A DNA stretch of 64,000 bases from Cycas panzhihuaensis (Eukaryota > Cycadophyta), in the NCBI GenBank assembly GCA_023213395.1, contig CM041465.1, forward strand, positions 171,995,741 to 172,059,740, given 5' to 3'. The notes under the pieces were generated by a model. It saw nothing but the letters and a program-made list of their open reading frames with translations, made no database searches and was not told the DNA's origin. Positions 58,744 to 64,000 of this stretch are shown here, one piece after another; position 1 is the first letter of the stretch, and each line of letters begins with the position of its first letter. The position numbers and the translations under genes were made by a program.

Positions 58744-60597
58744 ATTTTAAATTCCTTGCATATGTCTTCTTTAAATTTTTAAGATAACTGAGAATCATTG
58801 CTTGTATAAATATGGTCATTAATGTATAAGCCTACAATGAGTATCAATCTTCCTTTCACCTTAATATACAAATTAGGATTAGATTGACTCCTCTAGAATC
58901 CTTTATCTTTAAAGTATTTATTAATCCTAGAGTACTAAGCTATAACTTCTTGTTTGAGTCTATATAATATTTTTTTGAGTTTAAAAACCTTGTGTTCTTC
59001 CCTCTTCACTTCAAAATCTTTGGGTTATTGGATATAAATTTCTTCTTCTATATATCCATTCAAGAAGGTACTCTTAACATCTATTTATTGAACTGTCCAA
59101 CCCTCTTGTGTGCCTAAATCCATCATCAGATGAACTATCTCCATTCTAGCAACTAGTACAAATATCTTACTGTAGTCAATACCTTCAACTTGTGCATATC
59201 CTTTGGCAACTAATCTTATCTTATATTTGTCGATTGTTCTATTTGATCTATATTTAATCTTATAAACTCATTTTATTATAATAATATTTTTATTTAGTGG
59301 CAAATCAACTAACTTCCAACTATTATTTTAAACTAAGGCACTATGCTCTTCCTTCATGGCATCTTTCCATTTATCTTTTATATTAGCCTCTTTAAAGTTA
59401 TAAGGTTCATTTGATTCCATTACTTGATTCATCAAAATAAAGTTAACGTTTTGAAAGTGAGTGGTCATTCTCTTAAAGTTGTTGTCTAAAATATTCAAAA
59501 GATCATAACCCCTTTAAATCTATTTTAGAATATTTTAATTGAATGTAGAAGGTCTTGCTTCATTTGGACTTAGAGTATTTGTAGACTTTAGATTTGAATC
59601 AACTTCAACTATAATCTTCTTTTCTTTATCCTTTTTAACTCCTTCTCAATAGCATTAATCTTCCTTGAAGATGACATCCCTGCTTACAATTATCTTCTTT
59701 TCTTTTAGGTCATATAATTTATAAGAATTAGAAACATCATGATATCCTATAAATATATACTTGGTGTTTTTATCATCTAACTTTATTCTTCTTTATTTTA
59801 TAATATAGGCATATGCTAAGCATCCAAAAATCTTTAAGTGTTGTATGCTTGTCTTATAACCTAACTAAGCTTCCTTTAGTGTGACCCATCTAACAGCCTT
59901 GGTGATATACCTGTTTAACAAATAGACTAATGTATGTACTACTTATACCTAAAATTCATGTCCAAGTTGCTTATCCTCAAGCATACTTTTGGTCATTTCA
60001 ACAATAGTTCTTTTTTTCCTTTCTACAACTTTACTTTATTGTAGAGTATAAGGATTGGTGAGATGCTTCCTTATACCATAGTAGTTGTTATATGCCTTCA
60101 ATTCATTTGAAATGAATTCTCTTCTATTATCTGATCTAAGGGTAAGAATTCTAAGGCCACTCTATTTTTCAACCAAAGTTTTAAAATCAATGAAACATTG
60201 AAAGATATCTAATTTGAACTTGATAAAATATGCCCAAGTCTTTCTAGTAAAGTCATTAATGAAAGTCATAAAGTATTTTATACTACCTTATGAAGGCATA
60301 TCCATAGGTCCATATAAGTCTATATAAATCAATTGAAGAGAGCCTTAAGCCCTATATCTATCATTTAGAAAACTCTCTTTGTTATTTCCCAAGAATGCAT
60401 CCTTCACAAATTTCTTTACTTGCTTCTATAATGGGGATTCCAATTACCATCTCTATCATTTTTATTAATGTTAAGCTGTTATAATTTACATGGACAAACC
60501 TCTTATGCCATGTTACATTATCAACATTGATTAAGGCTTTCAAAGTATAAGTATCTGATGGAGAAATTATTAATTTGAATAGTCTATCATTAGTCAT
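58744..60597 (-). pseudogene. Element 6 integrase and N-terminal RT pseudogene
   Basis: Minus strand, in order: LFKLIISPSDTYTL and VTWHKRFVHVNYNSLTLIK with CEGCILGK (60382-60597, the HHCC zinc region); DLYGPMDMPS; KYFMTFINDFTRKTWAYFIK near 60230-60280; LRSDNRREF (near 60140), where RR replaces the usual GG; NPYTLQ then a stop, SKVVERKKRTI (the catalytic Glu kept). Then come the C-terminal KYIFIGYHD and SNSYKLYDL, the linker, the RT start and RT text ending IYTSNDSQL and EDICKEFK at the Element 4 junction. Many stops and some frame changes are present. It is close in sequence to Element 1 pol. Confidence 0.9.
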
Positions 60598-60960
60598 TTA
60601 TTCCTTTGCTACAACTACTTTGTTCCTTAACTTATCTTTAATTGTACATTTACTATTATTGAAAATAACATTATAATATTGTTCCATTATCTGACCCACT
60701 AAGAGTAGGTTCTTCTTAAGAGTTGGAATATATAAAACATCATTGATACTTTTTGTTTCTCCTAATTTAGTAGTTTTAGATATATTGCCCTTTCTAGCAA
60801 CAACATGGGTAGTATTATCCCTAAACATGATTCTTATTTTCTTATACTTATCAATTTCTTCAAACAATTCCTCTTTGTAAGTCATATAAGTTGAATATCT
60901 CGAATCAATGTACCAATTATCTTCTTCTTCACTAGCCACTAAATTTGAAAGAAAAAGTTT
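60598..60960 (-). pseudogene. Element 6 protease region
   Basis: The open minus frame 60598-60939 reads DNWYIDSRYSTYMTYKEELF. The family active site is DSGCSTHMT, so Gly-Cys has become Arg-Tyr (GG to AG and TGT to TAT type changes) and His is Tyr. Downstream INDVLYIPTLKKNLLLVGQI is the usual copia segment. It lies between Gag and integrase in the expected order. Confidence 0.9.
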
Positions 60961-61749
60961 ATAATAACCTCTATCTTTAATTGCTATGCTGGTGGTCCCC
61001 TTTTAAGTACTTACATTTTTAACAAAGCAATTTTCTTCTAAGTATCCCATTCTATGGCAAAAGGAGCATTGGACGGTTCCTCTTCCTCTTTGACTTCTAC
61101 CTCTTGAAGTTCTTATTCCTATAGAAATTATTCTTCATCTTCCAAAGTTTTGGCCTAGTCCTTGGCCTTGAAAATTCCTTTATTCTTTCCATTGATAGCT
61201 TTAGTTTAGTCCTTAAAAACTTTTTTGACTTTAGAAATTACTTTGTCCTTAGTAATTTTGATAGTTTTATAAGCTTTGCCCTTGGTTTCTTTCTCTTCTT
61301 TTAGGAGATTGGCCCCTTTTCCTAGAACTTTGTCCTTAAAATTTTTGTCTTATTCTTATCTTGGTGGAAAAAGCATGCTTAAATGACTTATTGCTCCCTT
61401 TCTTTTCTTCAATAACTAGAAGTATAATACTTAGTTGATCGATTCTAAGTGTGTTAAGGTTTTTGGATACTTTAATGCTAGTTGCTACCATTTCAAATCT
61501 TTTAATTTCTCCAACACACCTTAAGATATTTTTCATAATCTTTTATTCACTTATCACTTCTCACAGAGACCTCATTTGATTCACTAAATATTGATCTTTG
61601 GTAATAAACTCATTGACTCCTTCTATAGTTATCATCCTTAAGTTTTTAAACTTGCTTCTAAGTATTTGCAACTTAGAAAATACTGCTCCTTTATATGTTA
61701 TTTTGAGGATGTCCTAAACTTCCTTAGAGGTTGTAGCCTTGCTTACATT
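60961..61749 (-). pseudogene. Element 6 gag, interrupted by Element 3
   Basis: On the minus strand, 61336-61536 reads ILRCVGEIKRFEMVATSIKV and NLNTLRIDQLS, nearly the same as Element 1 Gag (FEMVATSI..SKDLSTLKIEQL). A zinc-knuckle area near 61020-61070 reads QCSFCHRMGYLEENCF. The N-terminal 90 or so residues are missing because Element 3 is inserted at 61750; the rest of Element 6 must lie beyond the window. Confidence 0.88.
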
Positions 61750-62203
61750 TGTTGGAGTGTAATGTCATCACTCAACTCCCTCTTACCTACCAGGATTATG
61801 CACCTCAATTTAGACATGTGATGCTCAACATGTCAAGGTAAGTTAAGGTAAGTTAATATTAATTTGAGTTAGTTTATTTAAGTTAAGTTACATTATTTTA
61901 TTATTAATTTGAATTCAGGGGTTGAGGAGTTTCCCTCCTCCCCCAAAACTATTTATATTATGGGGTGTACAACCCTGGTGTCTTTAGACACTGCCTTCTT
62001 TGAGGATATTTGTCATGCTTTCAATAACAATGAATTGAAGATAATGCTATCGTGCTTTCATAGTTCATTTGTACAATATCGATCTACATTGCTACATTGT
62101 TACATAGATTTGTATTAAATATTTGATGCAATATTGTTATTTTGAATATATTAAAGTTTATTATATCTTTCGCCTGTTCTCCTTGTATATTATATTTCCA
62201 ACA
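61750..62203 (+). repeat. 5' LTR of Element 3
   Basis: It is 454 bp and aligns with both Element 2 LTRs (for example GACATGTGATGCTCAACATG and GTGTCTTTAGACACTGCC). It has the AAGGTAAGTT unit twice. Confidence 0.92.
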
Positions 62204-62205
62204 TT

Positions 62206-62298
62206 TGGTATCAGAGCAGTTTAACTACATTCTATTTTCCTACATTTGGTATCAGAGTAGTTTAGCTATATTTTATTTCCATCATTTGGTATCAGAGC
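62206..62298 (+). promoter_or_regulatory. Three tandem PBS copies, Element 3
   Basis: TGGTATCAGAGC at 62206-62217, TGGTATCAGAGT at 62247-62258 and TGGTATCAGAGC at 62287-62298 are spaced 41 and 40 bp apart. Each is preceded by an LTR-end-like string (CCAACATT, CCTACATT, CCATCATT). The repeated unit is the LTR end plus PBS plus about 20 bp. Confidence 0.93.
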
Positions 62299-62870
62299 AG
62301 GCGATTACTGATCTGTGAAGATTTGTGAAGATCTACGTAGGATTTTCAGTAGTAAGTTATATACATTCAAGTTTTATTCTCATATTTAAGTTATTTTCTC
62401 TTTAGATCTACAGATTTATCATATATTTTGACAGTTTATAAGTTTTTTGTCTACTTATTTAATATTTTTTGCAGATTTGCAAAAGAGCATCAGCTGCATA
62501 CAAAAGTTATCAAGTTTTCTTCAAAGATCTATAATTTGTTACTTTAGATCTGCTATTTTTATTATAGATCTACTATACTCACGTCGGATTTGTATTATTT
62601 AACTTAAGATCTGCTTATTTTATCAAGTTTTTCCAGCATTTTTTGCTACATTTAGTTCAGATCTATTATATTTCATTTCAGATCTATATTTTTCATTATA
62701 TTATTTGACTATATTTTCAAGTTTTCTATATATCTAGAATTTCTAGAGCATATTTAGTTTTTTTAGAGAAGAATACATTGCAGATCTATATATTGGAAGT
62801 TTTTGAAGCTTATTTTTTAGCTACAAAGTCAGCTACAACTGCGTGTTCCAGGTTCTTCAGTTCCATTTTC
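62299..62870 (+). repeat. AGATCT-rich leader of Element 3
   Basis: It matches Element 2 at about 41080-41770, including AAAAGTTATCAAGTTTTCTT, TTATTTTATCAAGTTTTTC and GAGAAGAATACA.TGCA. AGATCT and variants recur. Confidence 0.85.
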
Positions 62871-63189
62871 AAATTTACACATATTTTATATATCTATTCA
62901 ATATATTCCTTTGAAAAATTTTTCAAATATAAATATATAAGTATTTTTTATGATATATTCTCTTCAAAATATTTAAAAAAATTATTAATATTGTGACTCT
63001 GTTATATGAGTATATTGCTCCATTAAGTTGTTTTACTGTTATTATTTGAAGAAATTTCTATAAAATCTCTGTGCATATACAAATAATTACCTTTTTTTAA
63101 TTGATTTTAGAATAGATTTATCCATATTCATATTCAAAACAAATTGAAGAATTTGCTGATATTATAAATTAGCACAATCTTCATTTTTT

Positions 63190-63350
63190 TGTAAAAATAC
63201 CACATAGAATCTTCCCAGTGATTGGGTGAGTTAGATAAAACCCTCTATCATACAGATTCTTTGTCATGCATTGAACTTAATCCCAATCTGCAGTATCCCA
63301 TAGCAAAAGCACTTCAATCTCTTTGAATACCCATTTCTGTTTCAATACAT
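63190..63350 (-). pseudogene. Exon-like fragment of unknown identity in Element 3 leader
   Basis: One minus frame reads LKQKWVFKEIEVLLLWDTAD, a stop (TAA, probably CAA), then QCMTKNLYDRGFYLTHPITG and KILCG. Amino-acid use looks like real protein and the only break is of the deamination type. I cannot name the family. It may come from the same or another host gene as the Iojap-like piece nearby. Confidence 0.35.
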
Positions 63351-63797
63351 TTAAAAATTCCAGATACAAATATATATTCCTTTTTAACAAGAAACAACAA
63401 TTTTTGTACAAATATATGATTTTTTAAATTTTTTCTTTATTTTGTATCAAGATAGGCACAATGTGCTTTCTTGTTTTGGTAGTTGATTTCATCCTCTTTT
63501 CTTGGGAGGCATTCCCACTTGATTGGACATTCTAAACAACATTAGAACATCTTCTAATTTAAAAGAAAAAAATAAAAAATAAAAAGACCTAAAGAAGCAG
63601 TACAAATTAGTCCAGACCAACTCCACCCAGGTTCTTTCAAGCAAAATTGAACAAACAATAAGAAATCTGACCCTGCATCCCTGTGTATTCAAAAGATATT
63701 ATTGATTAGCCTCTCAGCTTCACTTTCACCCAGTAAGTTTTTCCATATGATAAATAGTTTGCTCTCTAAGTCCAAGTGCAATTACAACACTAATATA
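63351..63797. other. Element 3 leader between the exon-like fragments
   Basis: No family resemblance was found. The open minus frame 63489-63692 may be intron or chance. Confidence 0.35.
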
Positions 63798-63932
63798 GAA
63801 AAAGTGTGTCCAGTATATTAAAGTCTTTATAAATAAAAGCTGAATATCAACTGTCTTCATATCACTTGTAGCCTTTGTTAGAGCTACAACAAGCGATAAG
63901 CTGTCTACATCGTCATCTGCCTCAACACTAAG
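63798..63932 (-). pseudogene. Captured exon of a plastid Iojap/RsfS-like protein in Element 3 leader
   Basis: Iojap (RsfS/DUF143) proteins bind the large ribosomal subunit; plants have plastid and mitochondrial forms. About 45 minus-strand codons read EADDDVDSLSLVVALTKATS then DMKTVDIQLLFIKTLIYWTH and FF. This follows the opening of the Iojap domain in plants (SL..A.A.A..VKA.DI.VLFVKPLVYWT.FF). The fragment begins just after CTTAG, a plausible splice acceptor, and loses resemblance after THFF, so it looks like one exon with intron edges. It is antisense to the element. Parts nearer the window end were not recognised. Confidence 0.65.
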
Positions 63933-64000
63933 CTATCTTATATGGCTTCATTATTAATAACAATGGTCATTGTACGTTAGTGTTTCGGGTGCTATACGTT

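Larger units (their letters stand above)
61750..64000 (+). mobile_element. Element 3: LTR retrotransposon, 5' part only, runs off the window
   Basis: A 5' LTR (61750-62203) of the Element 2 family (TGTTGGAGT..., GGGGTTGAGGAGTTT, ...CCAACA) is followed by PBS sites and an AGATCT-rich leader as in Element 2. It interrupts Element 6 gag after ACATT (61745-61749), the expected target duplication, whose other copy lies past the window. The leader beyond about 62870 holds exon-like pieces on the minus strand. No gag is reached. Confidence 0.9.

Noticed and set aside
63798-63932. Iojap-like exon as part of a live host gene
   Set aside because: It lies within the leader of Element 3, only one exon is readable, and neighbouring exons were not found; the window end prevents full exclusion.

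Overview
The window is AT-rich plant nuclear DNA (roughly 30% G+C by eye) made almost entirely of LTR retrotransposons, mostly Ty1/copia, nested in and next to each other. I found no intact host gene, rRNA or tRNA gene. Plant origin is shown by the primer-binding sites, which match plant initiator-Met tRNA (TGGTATCAGAGC), by copia and chromovirus domains typical of plants, and by captured plant exons (phenylalanine ammonia-lyase, R3-MYB, Iojap). The heavy repeat load suggests a large-genome species. Extreme AT bias plus pervasive C-to-T decay resembles what has been reported for the gymnosperm Welwitschia, but the species cannot be settled from this window.

Layout, left to right: a decayed Ty3/gypsy chromovirus integrase and chromodomain (0.57-1.75 kb); anonymous DNA; Element 1, a complete copia element (6500-16120, TSD ATAGT) with a 4.7-kb leader; anonymous DNA with microsatellites and stray LTR ends; a minus-strand copia remnant lacking most of RT/RNase H (24.6-27.65 kb); an unrecognised minus-strand coding remnant (28-29 kb); anonymous DNA; a plus-strand copia remnant with deletions (35-38.9 kb); Element 2, a complete non-autonomous gag-only element (40603-45887, TSD ATAAG); then a nest. 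The nest's outer layer is Element 6, a minus-strand copia (about 46.39 kb to at least 61.75 kb). It is split by Element 4 (47274-58743, minus), which is itself split by Element 5 (50320-57737, plus, TSD ACTAC). Element 6 is split again in gag by Element 3 (from 61750, plus), which runs off the window and has the same LTR family as Element 2.

The most notable pattern is that the plus-strand elements carry very long leaders between PBS and gag holding pieces of host genes. Element 1 has the C-terminal part of phenylalanine ammonia-lyase (sense) and an R3-MYB exon (antisense). Element 3 has an Iojap/RsfS-like exon (antisense). Element 5 has what looks like an MSP/ASH (HYDIN/CFAP-type) domain (antisense). 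Element 2 has an unidentified gene-like insert. Elements 1 and 2 also share about 3 kb of leader although their LTRs differ, which points to modular exchange.

Decay is dominated by C-to-T/G-to-A transitions. Element 5 keeps one reading frame from gag to the end of pol (53019-57251), broken by about 30 stop codons and no net frameshift. Most stops are explained by CAA, CAG, CGA or TGG changing to a stop, as expected for deamination of methylated cytosine in silenced repeats. All coding features here should be read as inactive.
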